Shown piece after piece: positions 1 to 6,349 of a DNA stretch of 6,349 bases. The notes under the pieces are model-generated. The model was not told the origin of the DNA, made no database searches, and was given only the letters and a program-made list of their open reading frames with translations. Source of the stretch: an uncultured Clostridia bacterium (lineage in GTDB: Bacteria; Bacillota; Clostridia; Lachnospirales; Bianqueaceae); the NCBI GenBank assembly GCA_947570515.1, contig CANOUM010000099.1, positions 1 to 6,349 of the forward strand. The letters are read 5' to 3'. The first letter of the stretch is position 1, and the number at the start of each line of letters is the position of its first letter. The position numbers and the translations under genes were made by a program.

Positions 1-867
1 CTTCTCTGTAGAACGATAATTCTGTTCCAGCCGAATGACAAGCGCCTCTGGAAAGTCCTTCTCAAAATCAAGAATATTGCGAATGTTAGCACCACGGAAA
101 CGGTAGATCGACTGATCATCATCTCCTACCACGCACAAATTTTCATATTTTTTCGCCAGCAGACGGATCAGATAATACTGCGCTGTATTCGTATCCTGAT
201 ACTCATCAACCATAATATAGCGGAATTTCTCCTGATAATAAGCCAAAACATCGGCCTGTGTCTGAAAAAGGCGTACGGTTTCACAAATGATATCATCAAA
301 GTCCATCGCCTGATTTTCTCGAAGCGTTTTTTGATACTGCTCATATACCAGTGCAACTTTTTCTTTGAACAGATCTCCCTTCGCTACTTCTTCTTTATAT
401 TTAAACGGCCCCTTCAGTTCATCCTTTGCATTACTGATCGCTGCTAAAATACTTTTGGGAGTGAACATCTTATCGCTTAAGTTCAGCTCTTTCATAATCC
501 TCCGGATCACCGCCTTTTGATCCTCCGGATCATAAATGGTAAATCCTTTTTCGTACCCAAGCAGATCCGCATGCTGTTTTAAAATCCGGATACACGCGCT
601 GTGAAAGGTAGAAATCCAAGCTCCCTTAATCGCATCCGCTCCTACCAGCGCCATTGCTCTCTCCTGCATCTCTTTAGCGGCCTTATTGGTAAAGGTAATG
701 GCCAAAATATGATAAGCCGGTACCATCAGCTCCTCCACCAAATACGAAATACGATGTGTCAGCACTCTGGTTTTACCGCTTCCTGCTCCTGCCAAAATCA
801 AAACCGGCCCCTCTGTCTGGTAAACAGCCCTCTGCTGCATTTCATTTAATTTCCCATATTTATCCAT
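1..867 (-). CDS. UvrD/PcrA-type superfamily 1 DNA helicase, N-terminal part (cut by window edge)
   Basis: ATP-dependent 3'-5' DNA helicase of the UvrD/PcrA/Rep family, cytoplasmic, acting in DNA repair and in clearing replication conflicts. Only the first 289 residues are present; family members usually have about 700-750. The frame is open to base 1. Superfamily 1 motifs appear in order: Q-motif glutamines at 11-12; Walker A AGAGSGKT at 26-33; motif Ia TFTNKAAKEM at 58-67; motif Ib TFHS at 87-90; Walker B/motif II DEYQDTN at 221-227; motif III VVGDDDQSIYRFRGA at 246-260; motif IV QNYRS at 282-286. The visible part therefore covers domains 1A and 1B. Motif III has Phe257 where PcrA has a DNA-stacking Trp (RWRG), a mild variant. 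The ATG at 867 is preceded by AAAGGAG (874-880) with 6-nt spacing. It starts 35 nt after the deacetylase stop with no visible promoter, so it is probably cotranscribed. I cannot separate PcrA from UvrD by name without the C-terminus. Confidence 0.95.
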   Translation of the reverse strand, partial: MDKYGKLNEMQQRAVYQTEGPVLILAGAGSGKTRVLTHRISYLVEELMVPAYHILAITFTNKAAKEMQERAMALVGADAIKGAWISTFHSACIRILKQHADLLGYEKGFTIYDPEDQKAVIRRIMKELNLSDKMFTPKSILAAISNAKDELKGPFKYKEEVAKGDLFKEKVALVYEQYQKTLRENQAMDFDDIICETVRLFQTQADVLAYYQEKFRYIMVDEYQDTNTAQYYLIRLLAKKYENLCVVGDDDQSIYRFRGANIRNILDFEKDFPEALVIRLEQNYRSTEK

Positions 868-902
868 AGCTTTCTCCTTTTTCACAGCGCGGCTGCCCGG
901 CG

Positions 903-1814
903 CTATTTGTAATTTTGATCAAACACCACATAGGTAGGGGCGTCCTCCTCATCAAGCGTGTGAAATGAATACCCCTCCTGCTTCAAATAATCAATGATAT
1001 CCGGCAGAACCTGCACTGTTTCATCTGTTTTATTCGTTGTGTGCAGCAGGATGACTGCAATATTTTTTCCATCCACATATTTGACTACATTTCTATAGAT
1101 ATCGCGGGCAGGGACATGTGAATATATAGCATCTTCTCCTGATACATTCCAGTCAAAATAACGATACCCAAGTTCATCTAAATGTGCTTTGATTTCCTTC
1201 ATTATGGCTTCTTTTCCACAATTAGAGCCTCCGGGAAAACGAACAATCGGTTCAACTTCATATCCCGTCTGACTTTGCACACAAGATTCCAGTTTTTTAA
1301 TTTCATCATAAAAGTTATCCCAAGATTCATAAAGGCTTTTATATACATGAGAATACGTATGATTGGCTAAAACATGTCCATCCTCTACAATTCTGCAATA
1401 TACTTCTTTCGCTAATTCGGATTCGACCCCATTTACAAAAAAGGTAGCCTTGATCTCATACTCATCTAAAATATCCATTACCTTTAAGGTGTTTTCACAT
1501 GGCCCATCATCAAAGGTTAAATAGGCTCTGTAGTCCTGTACGCCATGTTCACTGACCACCCCTGCGACCAGTTGATTCATTTCTGTTTCTTTTTGCATGA
1601 CAAGCTGCTCTAATAAAACCTTTTCTGTTTTTACCGCCTGCAGCTCCTCCTGCATCTGCTGCAGTTCTTCCGCCTGCTGGTCTCTCTCCTCCTGTATCCT
1701 GGACAAAATAAAAAAGCCGGCTATCACTAAGAGAAGTAAAAAACCGAATAAACAAATCCAAAGCATATTTCTGGCACCGGATCTTCTCTGAACAGGGGAT
1801 CCATTTTCTCTCAT
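903..1814 (-). CDS. Membrane-anchored polysaccharide deacetylase (carbohydrate esterase 4 / NodB-like)
   Basis: Predicted metal-dependent deacetylase that removes N-acetyl groups from a cell-wall polysaccharide, probably peptidoglycan, on the outer face of the membrane; the substrate is inferred. It has 303 residues. A basic N-terminus (R10, R11, R15) leads into one membrane segment at about 17-37, then a charged Q/E-rich coiled coil at about 39-82, then the NodB domain from about 95. Family motifs: TFDDGP at 100-105 (D102 likely catalytic base, D103 metal), HTYSH at 152-156 (H152 and H156 metal), RFPGG at 192-196, DWN at 221-223 and LLHTT at 256-260 (H258). All catalytic positions are present. 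The frame opens further upstream to 1931, but that start lies in the terminator hairpin and upstream of the promoter. The ATG at 1814 follows AGGAGG (1825-1830) with 10-nt spacing, so I chose it. The stop is TAG. It is probably the first gene of a unit with the helicase. Confidence 0.93.
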   Translation of the reverse strand: MRENGSPVQRRSGARNMLWICLFGFLLLLVIAGFFILSRIQEERDQQAEELQQMQEELQAVKTEKVLLEQLVMQKETEMNQLVAGVVSEHGVQDYRAYLTFDDGPCENTLKVMDILDEYEIKATFFVNGVESELAKEVYCRIVEDGHVLANHTYSHVYKSLYESWDNFYDEIKKLESCVQSQTGYEVEPIVRFPGGSNCGKEAIMKEIKAHLDELGYRYFDWNVSGEDAIYSHVPARDIYRNVVKYVDGKNIAVILLHTTNKTDETVQVLPDIIDYLKQEGYSFHTLDEEDAPTYVVFDQNYK

Positions 1815-1824
1815 CGCCAAGTTT

Positions 1825-1830
1825 CCTCCT
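1825..1830 (-). promoter_or_regulatory. Ribosome binding site that fixes the deacetylase start
   Basis: AGGAGG on the minus strand, 10 nt upstream of the ATG at 1814. It decides between this start and the longer in-frame option at 1931, which has no comparable site and sits inside the terminator hairpin of the preceding gene. Confidence 0.8.
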
Positions 1831-1860
1831 ATTGATTTCGATAAAATCTCTCCATCAATA
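1830..1860 (-). promoter_or_regulatory. Inverted repeat in the deacetylase leader next to the ribosome binding site
   Basis: On the minus strand TATTGAT (1854-1860) and ATCAATA (1830-1836) are perfect 7-base inverted arms. A second short pair, GATTT (1844-1848) and AAATC (1834-1838), shares bases with the right arm, so the two hairpins would be mutually exclusive. The right arm ends at the first base of AGGAGG. It could influence translation or bind a regulator, but the arms are AT-rich and short; a chance occurrence is quite possible. Confidence 0.25.
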
Positions 1861-1868
1861 GCTTGTTC

Positions 1869-1897
1869 ATTATAACAGATTTTATGTGACTTGACTA
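1869..1897 (-). promoter_or_regulatory. Sigma-A-type promoter for the deacetylase-helicase unit
   Basis: The minus strand carries a perfect -10 box TATAAT (1869-1874) with an extended -10 TGT just before it. A weak -35 TAGTCA (1892-1897, 4 of 6 consensus bases) lies 17 bp upstream. Transcription should start near 1862, giving a leader of about 48 nt. The promoter sits directly after the permease terminator, which fits a new transcription unit. Confidence 0.75.
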
Positions 1898-1913
1898 GCC
1901 TATTTCTATATAT

Positions 1914-1948
1914 AAAAAAGGCATGTCCCAAAACGGTTCATGCCTTTT
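1914..1948 (-). terminator. Rho-independent terminator after the permease gene
   Basis: AAAAGGCATG (1916-1925 as read on the plus strand) and CATGCCTTTT (1939-1948) form a perfect 10-bp stem around a 13-nt loop. On the minus strand the hairpin starts 17 nt past the permease TAA and its descending arm runs into T6, then ATATATA. The plus-strand side is also T-rich, so it may work in both directions, although no plus-strand gene is seen near it. Confidence 0.85.
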
Positions 1949-1965
1949 CTTTTTATTTGTGCGTC

Positions 1966-3321
1966 TTATTTAACAAAGATATAATATGCTAAGAACAGAA
2001 TTGCCAAAATCCACATGATGATACTGACATTTTTTCTGCGGCCGCAGCCTGCATTGATCAAAACATAAGAAACTACGCCAAATGCAATTCCCTCAGAAAT
2101 ACTATAAGCAAAGGGCATCATGATCGTTGCCAGAAAAGCAGGGATTGCCTCCGGCGCATCATGATAATCCACCTTAAACAACGACTCAATCATCAAAAAG
2201 CCTACAAAAATCAAAGCCGGAGCCGTTGCAAAAGAAGGAATAGCTAAAAAGATCGGAGAGAAAAACAGAGCCAAAACAAACAAACCTGCTACTGTTCAGG
2301 AGGTTAATCCTGTCCGACCGCCTTGTGCTACGCCTGCTGCACTTTCGACAAACGTTGTTGTCGTAGAAGTACCACATACAGCACCTACAGAAGTTGCAAT
2401 CGCATCAGAAAGCAGTGCCTGTTTTGCCTTAGGTACCTGTCCCTTTTCATCCAGCATGTCTGCTTTGCTCGCTACACCGATCAGTGTACCAACCGTATCA
2501 AAAATATCAACAAACATAAAGGAAAGCATCACAACAAGCAGATTGAGAATGAAATCGCCGCCTGCAAGTCCGCCTTGAACAGCCTCCATATCAAAGCAAG
2601 CGCCTCCAATCGTCCCGATCCATTCCGGCATGGAAACAATACCACTCGGAAGCAACGAATAGACACCTGCATCTATATTCACCTGATACCATCCAAGCAA
2701 CTCGGCGATAATTCCCAATACCCATGTTGCCAAAATACCAATTAACAAAGAACCCCTTACCTTTTTGTGATGAAGTACAGCAATAATCAATACGCCGACC
2801 ACAGCTAAACAGGGACCTGCTGCCGTCACCGATCCAAGCGTAACGCCTGTAGATGCATTCTGCACAACAACACCTGCATTTTGTAATCCTACAAACGCAA
2901 TAAACAGGCCAATACCCGCTGAAATACCATATTTCAGATTTTTAGGAATAGCATTTAAAATAGCCTCACGAACATTGACAACACTGAGCAGGATGAACAA
3001 AAGTCCCTCCAAAAATACGGCAAATAATGCCAGCTGCCAAGAATAGCCATAGCCAAGCACAACTGTAAATGCCATATACGCATTCAACCCCATGCCAGGT
3101 GCCAGCGCAAACGGAAGATTAGCCAAAAGTGCCATCGCCATTGTTCCCACAATGGCGGCAATGGCCGTAGCCGTAAACAATTCGCCTTTCGGCATGCCCG
3201 TTGCTGACAGAATACTGGGATTAACTGCCAGGATGTAAGCCATCATGAAGGTTGTTCATCCCGCCAGAATCTCGGTCTTATCATCAGTTCTGTTCTCCTT
3301 CAGCTTAAAGAAGTCTTTCAT
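1966..3321 (-). pseudogene. NCS2 family purine permease (AzgA/PbuG-like) with two in-frame TGA codons
   Basis: By family, an inner-membrane proton symporter for adenine, guanine or hypoxanthine. The frame runs from ATG 3321 to TAA 1966, 451 codon positions, normal for the family, and nearly all hydrophobic. Family signatures are intact: NPSIL after the first membrane segment, PGMGLNAY at 75-82, FVDIFDTVGTLIG at 270-282, GTSTTTTFVESAAG at 317-330 (E326 in the substrate site region), GGRTGLTS at 334-341, and ALFFSPIF in the C-terminal part. TGA interrupts at codon 22 (3256-3258), in AG-x-TTF, and at codon 342 (2296-2298), in GLTS-x-TVA. Relatives, as I recall them, have a hydrophobic residue at both places. 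There is no frameshift. TTFMMAY also appears to lack one residue compared with the usual TTFMTMAY. The start has AAAGGAGA upstream (10-nt spacing). No good ribosome binding site precedes either restart candidate (ATG 3246, TTG 2283). I call it a pseudogene; sequence error or recoding remain possible. Family identity is sure, substrate is not. Confidence 0.85.
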
Positions 3322-3368
3322 TGGATTCGATCTCCTTTCATCTCATAAGAGAAATAAATGATGCCGCT

Positions 3369-3397
3369 ATCATAGCAAAAAGGTAGTCGAATGTCAA
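3369..3397 (-). promoter_or_regulatory. Strong sigma-A-type promoter for the permease
   Basis: The minus strand has a perfect -35 TTGACA (3392-3397), a 17-bp spacer and a -10 TATGAT (3369-3374, 5 of 6 consensus bases). An A/T-rich tract upstream of the -35 (about 3400-3425) could act as an UP element. Transcription should start near 3362, so the leader is only about 40 nt, too short for a purine riboswitch of the kind that often precedes purine permeases. The promoter is intact although the gene behind it carries stops. Confidence 0.85.
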
Positions 3398-3466
3398 CGA
3401 TTTTTTGAACAAATTGTAAATTTTACGCATCTTTTTATTTACATCCAGCAATTTCATGAAAATTCT

Positions 3467-4390
3467 TTACAAAACATCCTGCTCTGCCAAATACTGATTG
3501 ACTCCTGTGATCGCAATGGCACCATCTGCAACTGCCGTCACAACCTGACGCAGCGGCTTTACACGCAAATCACCCGCTGCAAAGATCCCCTTTACACTTG
3601 TCTGCATATATTCATCACATACCACAAATCCATGCTGCAATTCTGCAATATCCTGCAAGAGCTCCGTATTCGGATCCATCCCTACAGCAACAAAGACGCC
3701 ATCCATCGCAAGCTCTGTCCGCTCCTGTGTTTGATTATTTATCAGCACGACGCTCTCTACCGTCTGCGTTCCTTTGATCTCTTCTACTTCCGTATTCCAA
3801 AGGATCTCCAGCTTTTCATTTTCCATTGCGCTTCGTGCTAAAATTCCAGCCGCTCGCAGCGTATCTCTCCTATGCGCCAAATATACCTTGCGGCACATTT
3901 TTGTCAGATATATGGCATCTTCCACTGCCACATCTCCTCCTCCGACCACGAGCACATCCTTTTGTCTGAAAAATCCTCCGTCACAGGTCGCACAATAGCT
4001 CACACCGTGGCCTGAAAATTTGCTTTCTCCCGGTGCCCCTAACAGTCTGTGCCGACATCCTGTAGCCATAACAATCGTCCTTGTTTCATAAGTCTGATTT
4101 GATGTAACTACTTTCTTAATCGTCTGATCCGCATCCTCAATTCTAAGCACCTCATCCATGACTTCCTGCACGCCGTATTTTTGACTGTGCTCCGCCATCT
4201 TGCCCGCCAAAGTCATGCCATCCAGCATCGGCAGTCCAGGATAATTATCCACTTCATAGGTATTTAACACCTGTCCGCCCGGAAATCCCTTTTCAATACG
4301 CAGCGTTTTAATTTCGGCTCTGCCGGCATAGATCTGTGCAGCCATTCCCGCTGGGCCGCCTCCAATAATAATACAATCATATACGCCCAT
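3467..4390 (-). CDS. trxB: Thioredoxin reductase (NADPH, flavoprotein)
   Basis: Cytoplasmic FAD enzyme that passes electrons from NADPH to thioredoxin, maintaining protein thiols. It has 307 residues, typical of the low-molecular-weight bacterial type. The N-terminal FAD site is IIGGGPAG at 8-15, followed by GGQ at 38-40. The redox-active disulfide is CATC at 133-136, in CATCDGGFF. The second nucleotide site is GGGDVAVEDA at 150-159 (more often GGGDSAxEEA), followed by HRRDTLRA at 173-180, whose arginines fit NADPH. The C-terminal FAD segment contains GIFAAGDLR and RQVVTA, as in true TrxB. The ATG at 4390 follows GGGAGGAG with 6-nt spacing. A longer in-frame start at 4411 adds seven residues and would place this ribosome binding site inside the gene, so I rejected it. 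It overlaps the upstream peptidase by 14 nt and has no promoter of its own visible. Thioredoxin itself is not in the window. Confidence 0.95.
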   Translation of the reverse strand: MGVYDCIIIGGGPAGMAAQIYAGRAEIKTLRIEKGFPGGQVLNTYEVDNYPGLPMLDGMTLAGKMAEHSQKYGVQEVMDEVLRIEDADQTIKKVVTSNQTYETRTIVMATGCRHRLLGAPGESKFSGHGVSYCATCDGGFFRQKDVLVVGGGDVAVEDAIYLTKMCRKVYLAHRRDTLRAAGILARSAMENEKLEILWNTEVEEIKGTQTVESVVLINNQTQERTELAMDGVFVAVGMDPNTELLQDIAELQHGFVVCDEYMQTSVKGIFAAGDLRVKPLRQVVTAVADGAIAITGVNQYLAEQDVL

Positions 4391-6349
4391 AAAATTCTCC
4401 TCCCAATTCATTCTGCATGGTCATAATCGGTACATTGAGCATATCTGTTCCAATCAGCACAAAGCGGCCGCCCCGAATCAGATCCAATTCCGAACCATCT
4501 TCTTTAACAACACTGATACGACCAATCTGCTCATAGGGCAGGGTCAAATCCGTATGCATCTGTGTATAGGCCTTTTCGGGCTCCGACTGACGCAAAATCG
4601 ACCGTTCATTATCCTTTGCAACCATTTCCTTATGATCCAGAGGATTAAAAACCGGCGTCTCCTCTTCATAGGCAAAGCAGGTATCTCCAATTGCAAAATG
4701 CGGTCCTGTCTTTTCCAAAATCAAGGTGGGCAGCTTGTGCAAAATATCATATTTTTGCGCCATGCAATAGGCCCATGTATTCGTTCCGATTGCAAACTCT
4801 CCCATCGGCAGTTCTTCCTGCAAATTCAATAGATTTTCATACACATAGGTTTTACCAAGCTCTGCATCCTCAAAATTTGTACAGGAATACTCTTTCACAC
4901 AGCCATTTTCAAAAAGCAGTTTTAAATTCTCGTACCGTAGTCCGTTAACCTCCAGCACCTCGAGGTGTAAAAGCCCATTAGTTCCCTTAAGCTGCGGCGA
5001 CGTAAACACCTCTCCTGCCGGAAGATTTACATCGGCCAGACAGTTCATAAAATGAGTCTGCTTTTTCGGATTACTAAGCGGCGGCAAGGCAACGCGTATA
5101 TCCGTCTCATTTCCTTTATGCCCTGTTACATGCACCTCGCGGCCGCGCCCCAGCGCCTGGATCAGTGCTTGCTGCGCTTTCGCTATATGCTCCTCTCCCA
5201 TCGTATTGATCTTTACAATCTCTTCAAAAATCTCTTCAAAATGATCACCGATTGCAGGAACCGGAAGAGCCATCATGGTATAACTGCTTTCATACAAACG
5301 GCCAACACGATATTTCTCTTGCTCATAGTATTGTCTCAGCTCCTCAGCAAGCTGTATCTGTTTCTCTGTTACCTCCAGCGCTTCCTCGCAAAATTCCGGA
5401 ACAAAAAACGCCTCACCAAAACTCTCAAGCTCGATATCCCCGCCAAAGCCCTGCAGTAAACCTGCATTTTCCTGCAAAAGCTTCTGCACAGCTTCCTTTT
5501 GTTTTTCACAATAGGCATCATTCATATACAATCCCCAATCATAGCGGTGATCATACTCATATTGCCGGTTAATCTGACTGCTTATTATATTTGAAATAAA
5601 GGGCTCCATCGCAAGCTCAGTCCGGCAAAGCTCTATAATTCTCTTCACCAACCGCTCCATCCCCATCGGATATCCAATAGCAACAGAGCTTTTTTTGCGT
5701 ATATCTTTATTATTACGAACATAGCCTTTTTTAAACCCATCTATCATTGTTTCAGCCATACGATCTATCTTTTCCTGCGGCAAGGCCGCAAAAAAACGCT
5801 GCAGGCTTTCTTCCTGTTCACCAACCGGCATCCCCAGCTGATACAGATAGTACGGTTGAGACAGATCTTCACTGCTAAGAAGATCCGTTAATGCAGCATT
5901 TGATACATTATATTCTTTATGAAAATAAAGTTCCATCTCTATAGCCGCATGCTCTAACCGGTATTGCCTGATCAGATCTATTATCTGTTCTGCCCGTACT
6001 TGACCATGTGTAACTCTTTTATATAATTCAAAATAAAACTCAATTTGGTCCGCCAGCAAGAACCGACGATGACAGTATGCATCCTGCACGGCATCCTTAA
6101 ACATTTTTGCTGCTGCTGCTAAAACAGGACCTAGCTCCTTACCTATAAAAGAAGCCATATATTGGGGATTCGTATAGCTTTTAGCATATTGACAGGCAGA
6201 CAGCTCTCCGAACAGAAGCTCCTGATCCTGCTTCATTTCTGTTAGCAGAGCTGTTTCTCTGTATTCTTTTGTCCACTTTTCTTCCATTTTGGTCAGAAGA
6301 AGCAGATATTCTCCCTGCGCCTTTGCATACCAAAACATTTTCTCCCGAA
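4377..6349 (-). CDS. M29 family metallo-aminopeptidase with long N-terminal region (5' end cut by window edge)
   Basis: Probable cytoplasmic aminopeptidase of the AmpS/PepS/aminopeptidase T type, a dinuclear-metal enzyme that trims N-terminal residues from peptides. Numbering is from the ATG at 6338 (653 residues). The catalytic part fills the C-terminal half: GEVFTSP at 442-448 (E443), GEFAIGTN at 513-520 (E514), GPHFAIGD at 545-552 (H547), Y557, and HTD at 595-597 (H595, D597). These match the family's metal and active-site set of two Glu, two His, Asp and Tyr, so it should be active. Classic M29 enzymes have about 400 residues; here about 240 more precede them, mostly charged and helical, with no motif I recognise. 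The frame remains open to the window edge (Arg-Glu-Lys before Met1), and GGGAG lies only 3 nt before that ATG, so the true start may be upstream. It ends in TGA inside trxB. Confident for the M29 half, unsure for the N-terminal half. Confidence 0.85.
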   Translation of the reverse strand, partial: REKMFWYAKAQGEYLLLLTKMEEKWTKEYRETALLTEMKQDQELLFGELSACQYAKSYTNPQYMASFIGKELGPVLAAAAKMFKDAVQDAYCHRRFLLADQIEFYFELYKRVTHGQVRAEQIIDLIRQYRLEHAAIEMELYFHKEYNVSNAALTDLLSSEDLSQPYYLYQLGMPVGEQEESLQRFFAALPQEKIDRMAETMIDGFKKGYVRNNKDIRKKSSVAIGYPMGMERLVKRIIELCRTELAMEPFISNIISSQINRQYEYDHRYDWGLYMNDAYCEKQKEAVQKLLQENAGLLQGFGGDIELESFGEAFFVPEFCEEALEVTEKQIQLAEELRQYYEQEKYRVGRLYESSYTMMALPVPAIGDHFEEIFEEIVKINTMGEEHIAKAQQALIQALGRGREVHVTGHKGNETDIRVALPPLSNPKKQTHFMNCLADVNLPAGEVFTSPQLKGTNGLLHLEVLEVNGLRYENLKLLFENGCVKEYSCTNFEDAELGKTYVYENLLNLQEELPMGEFAIGTNTWAYCMAQKYDILHKLPTLILEKTGPHFAIGDTCFAYEEETPVFNPLDHKEMVAKDNERSILRQSEPEKAYTQMHTDLTLPYEQIGRISVVKEDGSELDLIRGGRFVLIGTDMLNVPIMTMQNELGGEFYGRI
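4397..4404 (-). promoter_or_regulatory. trxB ribosome binding site inside the peptidase coding end
   Basis: GGGAGGAG on the minus strand, 6 nt before the trxB ATG. It lies within codons for the peptidase's last residues (Leu-Gly-Gly-Glu), so trxB translation begins while the ribosome is finishing the upstream gene. This pattern implies a shared transcript and possibly translational coupling. Confidence 0.85.

Noticed and set aside
1815..1931. Longer deacetylase start giving 342 residues.
   Set aside because: The upstream ATG lies in the terminator loop and ahead of the predicted promoter, and the added residues do not resemble a family N-terminus; the internal ATG at 1814 has AGGAGG.
1966..2283. 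A separate small 105-residue membrane protein downstream of the second permease TGA.
   Set aside because: It is the in-frame C-terminus of the permease, begins with a TTG lacking a ribosome binding site, and continues the family alignment directly.
2264..2298. Stem-loop with a bulged T right after the second permease TGA (AACAG-T-AGC pairing with GCT-CTGTT, loop beginning AGGTT), reminiscent of a bacterial SECIS element.
   Set aside because: The stem includes the last base of the TGA itself and the loop GGT comes only 9 nt after the codon, closer than in the E. coli fdhF element as I recall it. The first TGA has no matching hairpin, and purine permeases are not known selenoproteins. Best treated as chance.
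3322..3466. Possible purine riboswitch ahead of the permease.
   Set aside because: The promoter leaves a leader of only about 40 nt and I see no purine aptamer core; at most there is a tiny TCTC/GAGA hairpin before the ribosome binding site.
3445..3466. Near-palindrome AATTTTCATGAAATT just after trxB as a terminator.
   Set aside because: It has almost no GC, no real loop and no T-run on the minus strand. trxB may lack its own terminator or use one I cannot see.
601..5572. Several plus-strand open frames of 60-140 codons.
   Set aside because: All lie antisense to well-supported minus-strand genes, lack ribosome binding sites that I can see and have no recognisable protein motifs.

Overview
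This 6.3 kb window looks like ordinary chromosome from a low-to-moderate GC Clostridia bacterium. A Lachnospiraceae-like relative is my best guess, based on the style of the permease, the membrane-anchored polysaccharide deacetylase and the long M29 peptidase; this is an impression from protein sequence, not a placement. All genes lie on the minus strand, so they read from right to left. Reading frames on the plus strand are shadows of these genes.

Layout in transcription order: (1) 6349-4377, an M29-type metallo-aminopeptidase with a long extra N-terminal region, cut by the right edge. (2) 4390-3467, thioredoxin reductase (trxB), overlapping the peptidase by 14 nt, with its ribosome binding site inside the peptidase's last codons. 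(3) A 145-bp gap with a near-consensus promoter. (4) 3321-1966, a purine-type NCS2 (AzgA-like) permease, complete from start to stop except for two in-frame TGA codons, at codons 22 and 342. (5) A hairpin terminator at about 1914-1948, then a second strong promoter. (6) 1814-903, a membrane-anchored polysaccharide deacetylase. (7) 867-1, the N-terminal 289 residues of a UvrD/PcrA-type DNA helicase, cut by the left edge.

This suggests three transcription units: peptidase-trxB, the permease alone, and deacetylase-helicase. The genes share no pathway; they are housekeeping functions (peptide turnover, thiol redox, purine uptake, cell-wall editing, DNA repair). I see no mobile element, CRISPR array, tRNA or rRNA, and no gene-free stretch longer than about 150 bp.

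The one notable anomaly is the permease. Its frame and its family motifs are preserved over 451 codon positions, yet two TGA codons interrupt it without any frameshift. TGA appears to act as a normal stop elsewhere in the window (it ends the peptidase gene) and TGG encodes all other tryptophans. A recent pseudogene or a sequence error is therefore the leading reading; recoding is possible but unsupported.
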